From: Longimycelium tulufanense
Lineage (GTDB): Bacteria > Actinomycetota > Actinomycetes > Mycobacteriales > Pseudonocardiaceae
Assembly (NCBI RefSeq): GCF_014645795.1
Contig: NZ_BMMK01000017.1
Span: 1 to 64,000 of the forward strand
DNA length: 64,000 nt
Direction: 5' to 3'
Shown here: positions 38,311 through 48,635 of the stretch, in pieces
Numbering within the stretch: the first letter of the stretch is position 1
Layout of the letters: every line of letters starts with the position of its first letter
Translations under genes and position numbers: made by a program
Notes under the pieces: model-generated
What the model saw: only the letters and a program-made list of their open reading frames with translations
What the model was told of the DNA's origin: nothing
Database searches by the model: none

Positions 38311-39225
38311 GTGACCGATCCCGACCAGCGCCATGGACCCGGACCTGCCGAGCGTACGGCTGACCTGCCGACCCTCACCGACCCGGTTCTGGTGGCGGCG
38401 TTCGAGGGTTGGAACGACGCCGGTGACGCCGCGAGCACCGCGATCGAGCACCTGCAGCTCACCTGGGACGCGACGCCGCTGGCCGAGATCGACCCGGACG
38501 ACTACTACGACTTCCAGGTCACCAGGCCGTCGGTGCGGATGGTGGACGGCATCACCCGCCGCGTGGAGTGGCCGACCACCAGGCTGGCGGTGTGCCGCCC
38601 GCCGGGGTCCGCGTTCGACGTCGTCCTGCTGCACGGCATCGAGCCGAACATGCGGTGGCGCAAGTTCTGCGCCGAGCTGCTGGAGCACGTGGAGCGGCTG
38701 GGCGTGACCACCGTGGTGACCCTGGGCGCGATGCTCGTGGACACCCCGCACACCAGGCCCGTCCCGGTGACCGGCACCGCCTACGACGCCGCCTCGGCCG
38801 CCCGGTTCGGGCTGCAACGCTCGCAGTACGAGGGGCCCACCGGGATCGTGGGCGTGTTCCAGGACGCCTGTGTACAGGCGGGTGTGCCGGCGATCTCGTT
38901 CTGGGCGGCCGTACCGCACTACGTGTCCAACCCGCCCTCGCCCAAGGCCACGCTGGCCCTGCTGCACCGGGTGGAGGAGGTGCTCGACCTGGAGGTGCCG
39001 CTGGGCGCGCTGCCCGAGCAGGCCGAGGACTGGGAGAAGACCGTCAGCGAGATGGCCGAGGAGGACGAGGACGTCCGCAACTACATCCGGGCCCTGGAGG
39101 AGCGCGGGGACGCCGAGATCCGGCTGACCGAGGCCAGCGGTGAGGACATCGCCGCCGAGTTCGAGCGGTACCTGCGCCGGCGCGGCCGACGCGGTGGAGG
39201 CGGTCCCGGCCCCGGTCCACGATGA
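38311..39225 (+). CDS. PAC2-family protein
   Basis: 304 aa, GTG start. Carries the PAC2 (proteasome assembly chaperone 2) fold: VLVAAFEGWNDAGDAASTAIEHL, VVLLHGIEPNMRWRKFCAELL, TVVTLGAMLVDTPHTRPVPVTG and a C-terminal acidic helix region ending in a Gly/Pro/Arg tail. Homologues occur in nearly all actinobacteria, including the mycobacterial neighbour of metH. A direct role in proteasome assembly is suggested by fold name only. Its stop overlaps the MFS start (ATGA at 39222), so the two are co-translated. Confidence 0.88.
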   Translation: MTDPDQRHGPGPAERTADLPTLTDPVLVAAFEGWNDAGDAASTAIEHLQLTWDATPLAEIDPDDYYDFQVTRPSVRMVDGITRRVEWPTTRLAVCRPPGSAFDVVLLHGIEPNMRWRKFCAELLEHVERLGVTTVVTLGAMLVDTPHTRPVPVTGTAYDAASAARFGLQRSQYEGPTGIVGVFQDACVQAGVPAISFWAAVPHYVSNPPSPKATLALLHRVEEVLDLEVPLGALPEQAEDWEKTVSEMAEEDEDVRNYIRALEERGDAEIRLTEASGEDIAAEFERYLRRRGRRGGGGPGPGPR

Positions 39226-40403
39226 GGCCGGGCGCCGGTCCCTGGGCGCGGCGACTGCCCGTTCTCGGGCTGTACGCGGGTGGCTTCCTGGGCCCCTTCG
39301 GCGGTGGTGTCGTCGCGTCGATGCTGCCCGAGCTGGGCGGCGACTTCGGTGTGTCGCCGGGGACGGCGGCGCTGTCGTTAACCGCCTACCTCGTGCCGTT
39401 CGGCGTGGTGATGCTCTTCTCCGGCACGCTCGGCGAGCGGTGGGGGCCGCGGCGGGCGGTACGGGTGGCCTATGTCACCTACGTCGTGGTGTCGGCGGTG
39501 TGCGCGCTGGCCACGACGTTCGACGTTTTCCTGGTCGGCCGCGCCGTGCAGGGCGTGGCCAACGCGTTCACCACGCCGCTGCTCCTGGCCGCGTTGGCGG
39601 CGGTGACGCCGACGGAGCGGCTCGGGCGCGCGCTGGGCTGGTTCGCCTCGCTGCAGGCGGCCGGCCAGACCTCGGCGCCGCTACTGGGTGGCCTGGCCGC
39701 CGAGGTCTCCTGGCGGTGGGCGTTCGTCGGGGTGGCCGGGATCGCCGCGGCGCTGGCCGTGCTGGGACTGCCGCCGGGCACCGGGGAGCGGGCCGCGGGG
39801 GCCACCGCCAGCCTGTGCTCGGCGTGGCGGCCGGCGGTACTGCGGGCGGGCGTGGTGGCGCTGGTCGGCTGGGGCTGTCTGGGCGGGCTGTCGTTCCTGG
39901 TCGCGATGCGGTTGGACGACGAGTTCGCGCTGGGTGCGGCCGGGCGGGGCCTGCTGCTCACCGGCTACGGGGTGGTCGGGCTGCTGACCGCCCGCCTGGT
40001 CGGGCGGGCCATCGACCGGTTCGGGGCGCGCCGGTGCGTGTTGGCCGGCGCGGCGTCGGGGGTCATGTTGCTGGTGGTGGTCGGTTCCGCGCCCTGGCTG
40101 CCGGTGGTCGGGCTGGCCTGGGCCGGTACCGGCGCGGCGACACAACTGATCCTGGTGGGTCTCAACGCCCTGGTGTTGGCCGGGTCGGCGGGAAACCGAG
40201 GCGGCGCGGTGTCGGTTGTACAGGCGTTGCGGTTCCTCGGAGGTGCGGCTTCGCCGGCCGTGTTCGTGCCGGTCTACCTCCCGCATCCCACGGCGGCCTT
40301 CCTGCTGCCGGCTGCCGTGCTGGCGGTCGTCGCCCCGCTGTTGCTCCCCCGCCCCGCCGCGATGGCCGTCCGGCAGCCCGCTGAGCGGTCGAGGACGTCC
40401 TGA
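39222..40403 (+). CDS. MFS transporter (drug-exporter-like)
   Basis: 393 aa, ATG in the ATGA overlap with the PAC2 gene. Twelve predicted helices in two halves. Motif A-like GTLGERWGPRRAVR follows helix 2, and a corresponding VGRAIDRFGARRCVL lies in the second half; FLVGRAVQGVANAFTTP on helix 4 resembles motif B. Likely proton-coupled efflux of small molecules; substrate unknown. Ends 310 bp before the convergent ABC exporter. Confidence 0.87.
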   Translation: MRPGAGPWARRLPVLGLYAGGFLGPFGGGVVASMLPELGGDFGVSPGTAALSLTAYLVPFGVVMLFSGTLGERWGPRRAVRVAYVTYVVVSAVCALATTFDVFLVGRAVQGVANAFTTPLLLAALAAVTPTERLGRALGWFASLQAAGQTSAPLLGGLAAEVSWRWAFVGVAGIAAALAVLGLPPGTGERAAGATASLCSAWRPAVLRAGVVALVGWGCLGGLSFLVAMRLDDEFALGAAGRGLLLTGYGVVGLLTARLVGRAIDRFGARRCVLAGAASGVMLLVVVGSAPWLPVVGLAWAGTGAATQLILVGLNALVLAGSAGNRGGAVSVVQALRFLGGAASPAVFVPVYLPHPTAAFLLPAAVLAVVAPLLLPRPAAMAVRQPAERSRTS

Positions 40404-40597
40404 CGGCCCAGGACACCCTTCACGATGGGTGGGCGCGTCGGCGCCGGCCGTCAAGCGACCGGGCAGGTGGTCGGGCAAAGATCCAACGATGGGCGTAATC
40501 CGCATGCGATCGGCCGGGAGGTGGGCGACCATCGAGGCGGGTGCGCTGCCCCGCAGGGATTCGCCATTGGGCCGGTGACCTGCCAGAACCTCCCAGG

Positions 40598-40678
40598 TCT
40601 CGAGTTGAGGTCGAGACTCAAGGGTCTCGACCTCAACTCGAGAGTGAGATCAACGTCGCGATCTCCACCTCAACTCGA
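40598..40678. repeat. 20-bp perfect inverted repeat with a third half-copy
   Basis: Arms 40598-40617 (TCTCGAGTTGAGGTCGAGAC) and 40624-40643 are exact reverse complements with loop TCAAGG. The core CCTCAACTCGA occurs again at 40668-40678. The element lies between convergent MFS and ABC genes. The hairpin can act as a bidirectional terminator, but the third copy hints at a repeat element. The 40404-40713 interval has no gene. Confidence 0.6.
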
Positions 40679-40713
40679 ATCGCAGTGCTCCGAGCAGGCA
40701 GGACGCACCCGAC

Positions 40714-42633
40714 TCAGCGGGCGACCACGTCGGCCGCGGAGTCCAGAACCTCGATCACCGGGTCCGGCTCCCGCCGCTCCTCCTCGGCGGCGAACTGCGT
40801 GTGGTACAGCTCCGCGTACCGGCCCCCGGCCGCGAGCAGCTCGATGTGCCGGCCCCGCTCCACCACGCGCCCGTCCTCCACGACGAGGATCTGGTCGGCG
40901 GTGCGGATGGTGGACAACCGGTGCGCGATCACCAGCGCCGTCCGCCCGGCCAACGCCTCGGTGAGCGCGGCCTGCACGGCGAGCTCGGACTCGGAGTCCA
41001 GGTGCGCGGTGGCCTCGTCGAGGATCACCACCCGCGGCTGGGCCAGCAGCAGCCGCGCGATCGTCAGGCGCTGCCGCTCCCCGCCGGACAGCCGGTACCC
41101 GCGCTCCCCCACGACCGTCTCCGGCCCGTCGGGCAGCGAGCGGACCAGGTCGTCGAGCCGGGCCCGGCGCAGCGCGTCCCACAGCTCGGCGTCGTCGGCG
41201 TCCGGCGCCGCATAGCGGAGGTTGGCCGCGATGGTGTCGTGGAACAGGTGCCCGTCCTGGGTCACCACCCCGACGGCCGCACGCAGGTCGGCGGAGCCGA
41301 GATCACGCACGTCGACGCCGGACAGCCGCACCGCGCCCGAGTCGACGTCGTAGAGCCGCGGCACCAGCGAGGCGATGGTCGACTTGCCCGCGCCCGAGGG
41401 GCCGACCAGCGCCACGACCTGTCCGGGCTCGGCGCGGAAGCTCACCCCGTGCAGCACCTGCTCGCCGCCCCGGGCGTCCAGCACCGCGACCTCCTCCAGC
41501 GAGGCCAGCGAGACGCGGTCGGCCGCCGGGTAGGCGAAGCGCACGTCGTCGAACTCGACCGAGACCGGCCCGGCGGGCAGCCGCTCGGGGTCCGGCCGCT
41601 CAATGATCATCGGTGGCAGGTCGAGCACCTCGAAGACCCGCTCGAAGGAGACGAGCGCCGTCATCACGTCCACGCGGGCGTTGGCCAGCGCGGTCAGCGG
41701 GGTGTAGAGCCGGGTGAGCAGCAGGGCCAACGTCACGACGGTGCCCGCGGCCAGTTCGCCGTGCAGGGCCAGCCAGCCGCCCAGCCCGTAGACCAGGGCG
41801 AGCGCCAGCGCCGACACCAGGGTCAGCGATGTCATGAACACCCGGGTGGCCATGGCGTTGCGCACCCCGATGTCGCGCACCCGGGCCGCCCGGACCCCGA
41901 ACTCGGCGGCCTCCTGCACCGGCCGGCCGAACAGCTTCACCAGGGTCGCGCCCGGCGCCGAGAACCGCTCGGCCATCTGCGTGTTCATCGCGGAGTTGAG
42001 GGTGGCCGCCTCCCGCTGCAGGTTGGCGATGCGGCGACCGACCCGTCGGGCGGGTAGCACGAAGACCGGCAGCAGCACCAGCGCGAGCAGGGTCACCTGC
42101 CAGGAGAGCGTGATCATGACCCCCAACGCGAGCGCCAGCTGGATCACGTTGGTGACCACGCCGGACAACGACGAGGTGAATGCCCGCTGCGCCCCGATGA
42201 CGTCGTTGTTGAGCCGGCTGACCAGGGCTCCGGTGCGGGTACGGGTGAAGAAGGCGACCGGCATGCGCTGCACGTGCTCGAACACGGCGCGCCGCAGGTC
42301 GTGGATGAGCCCCTCGCCGATCCGCGCCGAGTACCACCGCTCGGTGAGACCCACACCGGCGTCGGCGACCGCGATCGCCGCGATCAGCAGGGCCATCCCC
42401 ACCACCAGGCCGGCGTCGCGGCCGCCCACGATCGCGTCCACCACGTGGCCGGCGAGCACCGGCGTGGCGACACCGAGGATCGCCGCGATCACGGTGAGCA
42501 CGAGGAACACCGCCAGCTTCGCCCGGTGCGGGCGGGCGAACGCGAGCACCCGCCGCACGGTTCCCGAGCGAATCTTGCCGGTCGCCTCCCCGCGCCGCGC
42601 GGCGCTCATCATCAACATCCAGGTCGATTCCAC
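40714..42633 (-). CDS. ABC exporter, fused membrane and ATPase domains
   Basis: 639 aa from GTG 42633, 7 nt after GAGGAGG. Six helices in the first 340 residues (type IV exporter fold, with NDVIGAQRAFTSSLSG coupling helix), then the ATPase: Walker A VGPSGAGKST, signature LSGGERQR, Walker B VVILDEATAHLD and AHRLST. Half-transporter acting as homodimer for lipids or drugs. The insert AADRVSLASLEEVAVLD before the Walker A region is longer than usual. No partner half-transporter is adjacent. Substrate not predictable. Confidence 0.92.
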   Translation of the reverse strand: MESTWMLMMSAARRGEATGKIRSGTVRRVLAFARPHRAKLAVFLVLTVIAAILGVATPVLAGHVVDAIVGGRDAGLVVGMALLIAAIAVADAGVGLTERWYSARIGEGLIHDLRRAVFEHVQRMPVAFFTRTRTGALVSRLNNDVIGAQRAFTSSLSGVVTNVIQLALALGVMITLSWQVTLLALVLLPVFVLPARRVGRRIANLQREAATLNSAMNTQMAERFSAPGATLVKLFGRPVQEAAEFGVRAARVRDIGVRNAMATRVFMTSLTLVSALALALVYGLGGWLALHGELAAGTVVTLALLLTRLYTPLTALANARVDVMTALVSFERVFEVLDLPPMIIERPDPERLPAGPVSVEFDDVRFAYPAADRVSLASLEEVAVLDARGGEQVLHGVSFRAEPGQVVALVGPSGAGKSTIASLVPRLYDVDSGAVRLSGVDVRDLGSADLRAAVGVVTQDGHLFHDTIAANLRYAAPDADDAELWDALRRARLDDLVRSLPDGPETVVGERGYRLSGGERQRLTIARLLLAQPRVVILDEATAHLDSESELAVQAALTEALAGRTALVIAHRLSTIRTADQILVVEDGRVVERGRHIELLAAGGRYAELYHTQFAAEEERREPDPVIEVLDSAADVVAR

Positions 42634-43212
42634 GCCAGTCCTCCTCGTGCCCCGCCCCGCACACACCCGCGTCCGGGGTGAGGCAACGCCGAGGCGGGCA
42701 GAAAGCTTCCCGATCCGCTGTCGGCGATCGGGTCATCTCCCCAGGCAGCGGGCGTGTCGCCGGGAGGATTTTGCGGGAGGCGCACGCACTCGACCACCGG
42801 TTTTTCGATCTCGGAAGACGATGATCAGCTACGCGGGGTGGATGCTCGGGTGCGTGTTCCCGCCGGACGGCCAGGAGCGCCGAGCACCAGGCAGGTCCCC
42901 CTCGAGCGAGCAGAGCGCGCCACAGCGCGGGCAGATCTCCTGCCGCGGGTCCGGCTACCACGCAACGTCCGGGTGATCGTTGATGCCACGCGACAGGCCA
43001 CCGTGAGGTCGACCATGGTTAGGTGCCGGTCATGCGGGGAACCGGTTCGGCTCGCTCGCCATCCGGCTACCCCGTCGGGTTTCCCCTTGCCGTCCCGTGT
43101 TGTCCGGTCCGTGCCGCGTTTGTTCCCCTTGTCCGGGCCGTGTTCGCGCCGGACACCGGAGGGCAGCCAGCAGCGCGGCGATGTCGCCGCCGCTGTCGGC
43201 GCGGCACGAACC
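42634..43212. other. Intergenic region without a supported gene
   Basis: About 580 bp between two minus-strand genes. Open frames on both strands are short, Arg/Pro-rich and match nothing; none has both a plausible ribosome binding site and codon bias. It contains a lower-GC patch near 42765-42835 that may be the promoter of the ABC exporter. Nothing else was identified. Confidence 0.5.
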
Positions 43213-43243
43213 CTCGTTCGGCGCCGGCGGAACGCCGAACGAG
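43213..43243 (-). terminator. Terminator-like hairpin after the enoyl-CoA hydratase gene
   Basis: CTCGTTCGGCG / CGCCGAACGAG, an 11-bp perfect stem with a 9-nt loop, 12 nt past the stop on the minus strand. No T run. Confidence 0.55.
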
Positions 43244-43254
43244 CGGTCTGGTGC

Positions 43255-44061
43255 TCAGTCGCCCAGACCCGCGGTCAGCTCCTGCAACCGACGGGCCTGC
43301 GCGGCCCGCTCGGCAGCCATCTGCGCCTGGAGGTCGGCCCCGTCGGCGGCGTGCGCGAGCAACGCGAGCGTCTCCCGCACCGCCCCTTCCAGGGGTCGCA
43401 ACGCGGTGGCGACGATTTCGTCGACCGCGCTGTCCAGTTCGGACAGCGGAACGACGGTATTGGCCAGGCCGATCCGCACCGCCTCCTGCGCGTCGACCCG
43501 ACGACCGCTGACGCAGATCTCGGCCGCACGGGCGTAGCCGACACATCGCACCAGCGGCAGGGTCCCACCCAGGTCGGGCACGATGCCCAGCCCGGTCTCG
43601 GCCATGCACAGCTGGGCATCCTCGGCCAGCACCCGCAGATCGCACGCCAACGCGAGCTGGAACCCGGCGCCGATCGCGTGTCCCTGCACGGCCGCCACGG
43701 TCAGCCGTGCCGGGTCGTGCAGCCACGCGAACCCGCGCTGGAACTGCGCGACGGTCGCCTCGATCTGGTCGGCCGGCGCTTTCGCCAGCTGGAACAGGCC
43801 GGGGGTTCCCCCCACCCCGTCCACACTGAACAGCCCGCGGTCCAGCCCTGCCGAGAACGACCGGCCCGCGCCGCGCACCACGACGACGCGGACCTTCGCG
43901 TCCAGTGCCTCCCCGATCGCCCGCAACGCCTCCCATGTGCGCGGGGTCTGCGCGTTGAGCACTTCCGGACGGTCCAACGTGATAGTTGCCCGTGCCCCCT
44001 CGACGTCCAGCCGGACGCCCCCACGGGTCAGCAGATCAGTGTCGATTGTCGAACCCGGCAA
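43255..44061 (-). CDS. Enoyl-CoA hydratase/isomerase family protein (EchA12-like by position)
   Basis: 268 aa from TTG 44061, with GGAGA 5 nt ahead. Crotonase fold: ATITLDRPEVLNAQ, oxyanion-hole segments GRSFSAGLDR and GHAIGAGFQLALACDLR. One of the two hydratase Glu positions is kept in CMAETGLGIVPDLGG, while the second is Asp here (PDLGG), so the exact reaction is open. It lies beside the small HTH and ABC-F genes, as echA12 does in mycobacteria. Probably fatty-acid or branched acyl-CoA metabolism. Confidence 0.85.
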   Translation of the reverse strand: MPGSTIDTDLLTRGGVRLDVEGARATITLDRPEVLNAQTPRTWEALRAIGEALDAKVRVVVVRGAGRSFSAGLDRGLFSVDGVGGTPGLFQLAKAPADQIEATVAQFQRGFAWLHDPARLTVAAVQGHAIGAGFQLALACDLRVLAEDAQLCMAETGLGIVPDLGGTLPLVRCVGYARAAEICVSGRRVDAQEAVRIGLANTVVPLSELDSAVDEIVATALRPLEGAVRETLALLAHAADGADLQAQMAAERAAQARRLQELTAGLGD

Positions 44062-44097
44062 GCCGGTCTCCGATTCGATCTTGTTTTCGTCAGTTTG

Positions 44098-44310
44098 TCA
44101 CTTCTTCTTGGTACGGGTGGCGCCACCGCGGCCCCGTAGCTGAACACCGGACTCGGTGAGCACACGGTGCACGAACCCGTAGGACCGGCCGGTGTTCTCG
44201 GCCAGCGTACGGATGCTCGCACCCTTCTCGTACTTCTTCTTCAGGTCAGCGGCCAGCTTCTCCCGCGCGGCGCCGGTAATGCGGGCGCCCTTCTTCAGGT
44301 CAGCTACCAT
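44098..44310 (-). CDS. Small helix-turn-helix protein
   Basis: 70 aa from ATG 44310 with GGAAGG ahead. Lys-rich first half (MVADLKKGARITGAAREKL) followed by an HTH (YEKGASIRTLAENTGRSYGFVHRVL) and a basic Gly/Arg tail RGRGGATRTKKK. This is a widely conserved actinobacterial mini-protein; a protein of about this size also follows the ABC-F gene in mycobacteria. It may bind DNA or RNA. Lies downstream of ABC-F on the same strand with a 229-bp gap. Confidence 0.85.
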   Translation of the reverse strand: MVADLKKGARITGAAREKLAADLKKKYEKGASIRTLAENTGRSYGFVHRVLTESGVQLRGRGGATRTKKK

Positions 44311-44539
44311 GTCCCGCCTTCCTTCCGAGCAGGTCGGGCCACACTCGAGGCCCCTGTCGCCGCAATGATCGAACACCTAAGCCGCAAACGCCAGGTGATC
44401 ATGGAAAATCATCGGTGCGTGGTCGCCCGGTTACCGGGCGCAGATCGACAGCTCGTGTGACCGCGGCCACCAGGGCCGGACGCCGGATCCGCCGGTGCCG
44501 ATCGGCGCAACATCCGCCGCTCGACCGGCCCCGCCCTGC

Positions 44540-46168
<1,629 letters not shown>

Positions 46169-46371
46169 AGGAGGACTCCGCGCCGATCGTGGGGTTCTTT
46201 CGAATACCGGCCGTCTGCCCACCGGCCAAGAATGCCGGCGGGCCCAGCAGGGCTAATCAGCCGTGTGAACCACCACGCGGCCAGTCTAGGGGAGGTCGGC
46301 GAGCGGTTTTCCGCCCGGGCGGGTCGCACCAACCCTGGCTACCCACCAGTAACCCCGTCTACAGTCCGGAC

Positions 46372-47154
46372 ATGACTTCGCCCACACAGGACTTCGCCGG
46401 CAAGTCCGTCCTGGTCACCGGGGCTAGCCGGGGTATCGGCCACGCGATCGCCGCCGAGCTGCTCTCCCGGGGTGCGAGCGTGACCGTCACCGCACGCAAG
46501 GCTGAGCAGCTGGCGGCCGCGGCCGAGCAACTGGCCGACACCGTGCCCGACGGTGCGGAGAGGGTGCTGGCCGTGCCCAGCAACGCGGGCCGGCCGGAGG
46601 AGCGCGAGCACGCCGTGGAGCAGGTGATGGCCCGCTTCGGTCGGCTGGACGTGCTGGTGAACAACACCGGTATCAACCCGGTGTTCGGGCCCCTCATGGA
46701 CGCCGACCTGGGGGCGGTCAGCAAGATCTTCGACGTCAACGTGGTGGCCGCGCTCGGGTTCGTGCAGCTGGCCTGGAAGGCGTGGCTGGCCGAGCACGGC
46801 GGTGCGGTGGTGAACGTGTCCTCGGTGGCGGGGCTACGTTCCTCCGGCGTGCTGGGCGCCTACGGCGCGAGCAAGGCGGCGTTGATCCGGCTCACCGAGG
46901 AGCTGGCGTGGCAGCTCGGCCCGGGGGTGCGGGTCAACGCGGTGGCGCCGGCGACCGTGAAGACCAGGTTCGCCGAGATGCTCTACGCCGCGCGCGAGGA
47001 GGACGCCAGCGCGGCCTACCCGATGAAGCGGCTCGGTACGCCCGAGGACGTCGCGCACCTGGTGGCCTTCCTCGTCTCCGACGCCGCGTCCTGGATCACC
47101 GGGGAGACGGTACGGGTGGACGGGGGCCTGCTGGCCACCGGTTCCCTGGGCTGA
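46372..47154 (+). CDS. Short-chain dehydrogenase/reductase
   Basis: 260 aa from ATG 46372. Classical SDR: cofactor motif TGASRGIG at residues 17-23, NNTG (usually NNAG) after strand 4, catalytic Ser in VNVSSVAG, YGASK catalytic Tyr/Lys, and the C-terminal SDAASWITGETVRVDGG seen in FabG-like members. Arg in TARKAEQL favours NADP(H). Substrate unknown. Divergent from ABC-F and convergent to acVLRF1. Confidence 0.9.
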   Translation: MTSPTQDFAGKSVLVTGASRGIGHAIAAELLSRGASVTVTARKAEQLAAAAEQLADTVPDGAERVLAVPSNAGRPEEREHAVEQVMARFGRLDVLVNNTGINPVFGPLMDADLGAVSKIFDVNVVAALGFVQLAWKAWLAEHGGAVVNVSSVAGLRSSGVLGAYGASKAALIRLTEELAWQLGPGVRVNAVAPATVKTRFAEMLYAAREEDASAAYPMKRLGTPEDVAHLVAFLVSDAASWITGETVRVDGGLLATGSLG

Positions 47155-47170
47155 CCCGGGAGTCCGGGTC
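47153..47170. terminator. Small hairpin between convergent stops
   Basis: GACCCGG-GAGT-CCGGGTC, a 7-bp stem that spans the stop codons of the SDR and acVLRF1 genes. Weak alone, but well placed for both. Confidence 0.35.
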
Positions 47171-47837
47171 AGGTCGGGTCGACCACGACCACCTCGACGC
47201 AGCGTGCCCGCGCCGCGGCCTCGTCGAGCACCGACCGGCGCGGTTCGCCGACGTCGAGTACCCGGGGCTCGGCCCGGTCCAGCAGTTCGGCCAGTCGCGG
47301 ATCCGCGCGCAGTGCGTCCAGCGCGCCGCGGTCGCCGCCGACCACGACGGCGTCCAGCTCGGTTCCGAGCAGGACGCGCGCCACGGTGTCGGCGGCGGCG
47401 CGCAGGGCCTGCCGGGCCTGGCCCTCCCGGCGGCGGGCGAAGCGCTGCTGGGACCAGCCGCCGGCCTTGTGCCGGCCGTGCACCAGCCGCCGGTCGGTGG
47501 CGGAGGCGACTACCCTCGACCCCTGGGCGACCCCGACGCTGAAGCCGCCCAGCCGGACCAGCACCAGCCCGATCCGCCGCGGCCGCAGGAGGTGGGTCAC
47601 CAGCGGCTCCACCGCCAGGCCCGGCACCTCGCCGGTCGCCGTCGCAAGCGGTTCGAACGGCACGGCGACCTCGGCCCGGGCGCCGTCGCTCGCGTGGACC
47701 ACGACCCGGCGCGGCGAGCGCTCGGTGCGCACCACCCCGCCGTGCCGGTCGGCGAACCGGTCGAACCAGCCGGACAGTCGTTCCGGCTCCACCTCCACGG
47801 CACGGCCGCCACCGGCGACCTGGCGAACCCGGCTCAT
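47169..47837 (-). CDS. acVLRF1-family peptidyl-tRNA hydrolase (Vms1-like release factor)
   Basis: 222 aa from ATG 47837. The eRF1/Vms1-like VLRF1 domain carries GGWSQQRF at residues 126-133, the motif in which Gln acts like that of GGQ release factors, within RHKAGGWSQQRFARRREGQ. An N-terminal beta region (VVVHASDGARAEVAVPFEP) and a C-terminal Asp-rich segment flank it. Homologues cleave peptidyl-tRNA on stalled ribosomes. The start ATG overlaps the stop of the upstream methyltransferase-like gene (ATGA), so the two are a coupled pair. Confidence 0.85.
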   Translation of the reverse strand: MSRVRQVAGGGRAVEVEPERLSGWFDRFADRHGGVVRTERSPRRVVVHASDGARAEVAVPFEPLATATGEVPGLAVEPLVTHLLRPRRIGLVLVRLGGFSVGVAQGSRVVASATDRRLVHGRHKAGGWSQQRFARRREGQARQALRAAADTVARVLLGTELDAVVVGGDRGALDALRADPRLAELLDRAEPRVLDVGEPRRSVLDEAAARARCVEVVVVDPT

Positions 47838-48442
47838 CGCGGCGCGACGGCGACCCACACCGGAAGCGGGTGCCCGCTCTCGGCCGGGGCCAGCCGCTGC
47901 ACAGCGGCGAAGCCGGCACGCGCGAACGCGTCGGAGACCTCGGCGGCGGTCAGTACCCGGTGCCGGGTCGACACCGCACACGCGATCTCCCAGCCACCGT
48001 GGTCGCGGACGAGCTGCACGACCTCCAGGCCGTAGCTGGAGCCGTCCTCGGCCCAGTCCCACAGCTGCACGGTCACCTGGCGTTGGTCCCCGCGGCCGAC
48101 GACCCGGGGTGGGGGTGCGGTGGGGCGCAGCTGGCTGAGCCGGTCCAGCTCGGGCACGGCGGCCACGAACAACCCACCCGAGCGCAGCGCGGCCCGGGCC
48201 GCGGCCAGCGAGGCCACCAAACCGCCGTCGTGGGCCAGCCGGGGCAGCAGGTCGTCGGGGGCGCGCACCACGTCCACCGGTGGCTCCGCCGCGCCGTCGA
48301 GCACGTCGAGCAGGTCGACCGTGTGGTACGGGTCGCCGCCCAGGACGCACCGCGCCACCTCGGCCAGCGCGTCGCCGGTGTCACGCGGGGCCAGCACGGC
48401 GTCCCCCACGGTCGCGGTCCGCATGCGCTGCTCGGTGATCAT
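47834..48442 (-). CDS. Methyltransferase-like protein lacking motif I
   Basis: 202 aa from ATG 48442. The second half looks like a class I methyltransferase: LAAARAALRSGGLFVAAVPELDRL, WEIACAVSTRHRVLTAAEVSDAFARAGF. The glycine-rich SAM-binding motif I normally near the N-terminus is not recognisable; instead there is MRTATVGDAVLAPRDTG and YHTVDLLDVLDG. It may be a degenerate, non-catalytic member. Coupled to acVLRF1 by ATGA, so a role next to ribosome rescue can be suggested but not shown. Start uncertain: no clear ribosome binding site. Confidence 0.65.
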   Translation of the reverse strand: MITEQRMRTATVGDAVLAPRDTGDALAEVARCVLGGDPYHTVDLLDVLDGAAEPPVDVVRAPDDLLPRLAHDGGLVASLAAARAALRSGGLFVAAVPELDRLSQLRPTAPPPRVVGRGDQRQVTVQLWDWAEDGSSYGLEVVQLVRDHGGWEIACAVSTRHRVLTAAEVSDAFARAGFAAVQRLAPAESGHPLPVWVAVAPR

Positions 48443-48635
48443 CCGGGACAGGGTATGGGCCGGTGGCCGGTGGGCATGCGGCACCCCGCGACGGTGGGCC
48501 GCGCCGTCGGGCCGGCCGGCTGGGCAACTGGGGTTGGTCCACTCCGGACTCTGCTTCGCGAGGTGTTGGACGGGCCGGACCACCCTAGGACCGCCGGTTG
48601 GACACCGGCAGCACCTGACAGGGTGATCCGGACGG

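Noticed and set aside
42822-43254. Short frames between the ABC exporter and the enoyl-CoA hydratase gene
   Set aside because: Arg/Pro-rich, no ribosome binding site, no recognisable domain, and contradictory frames on both strands.
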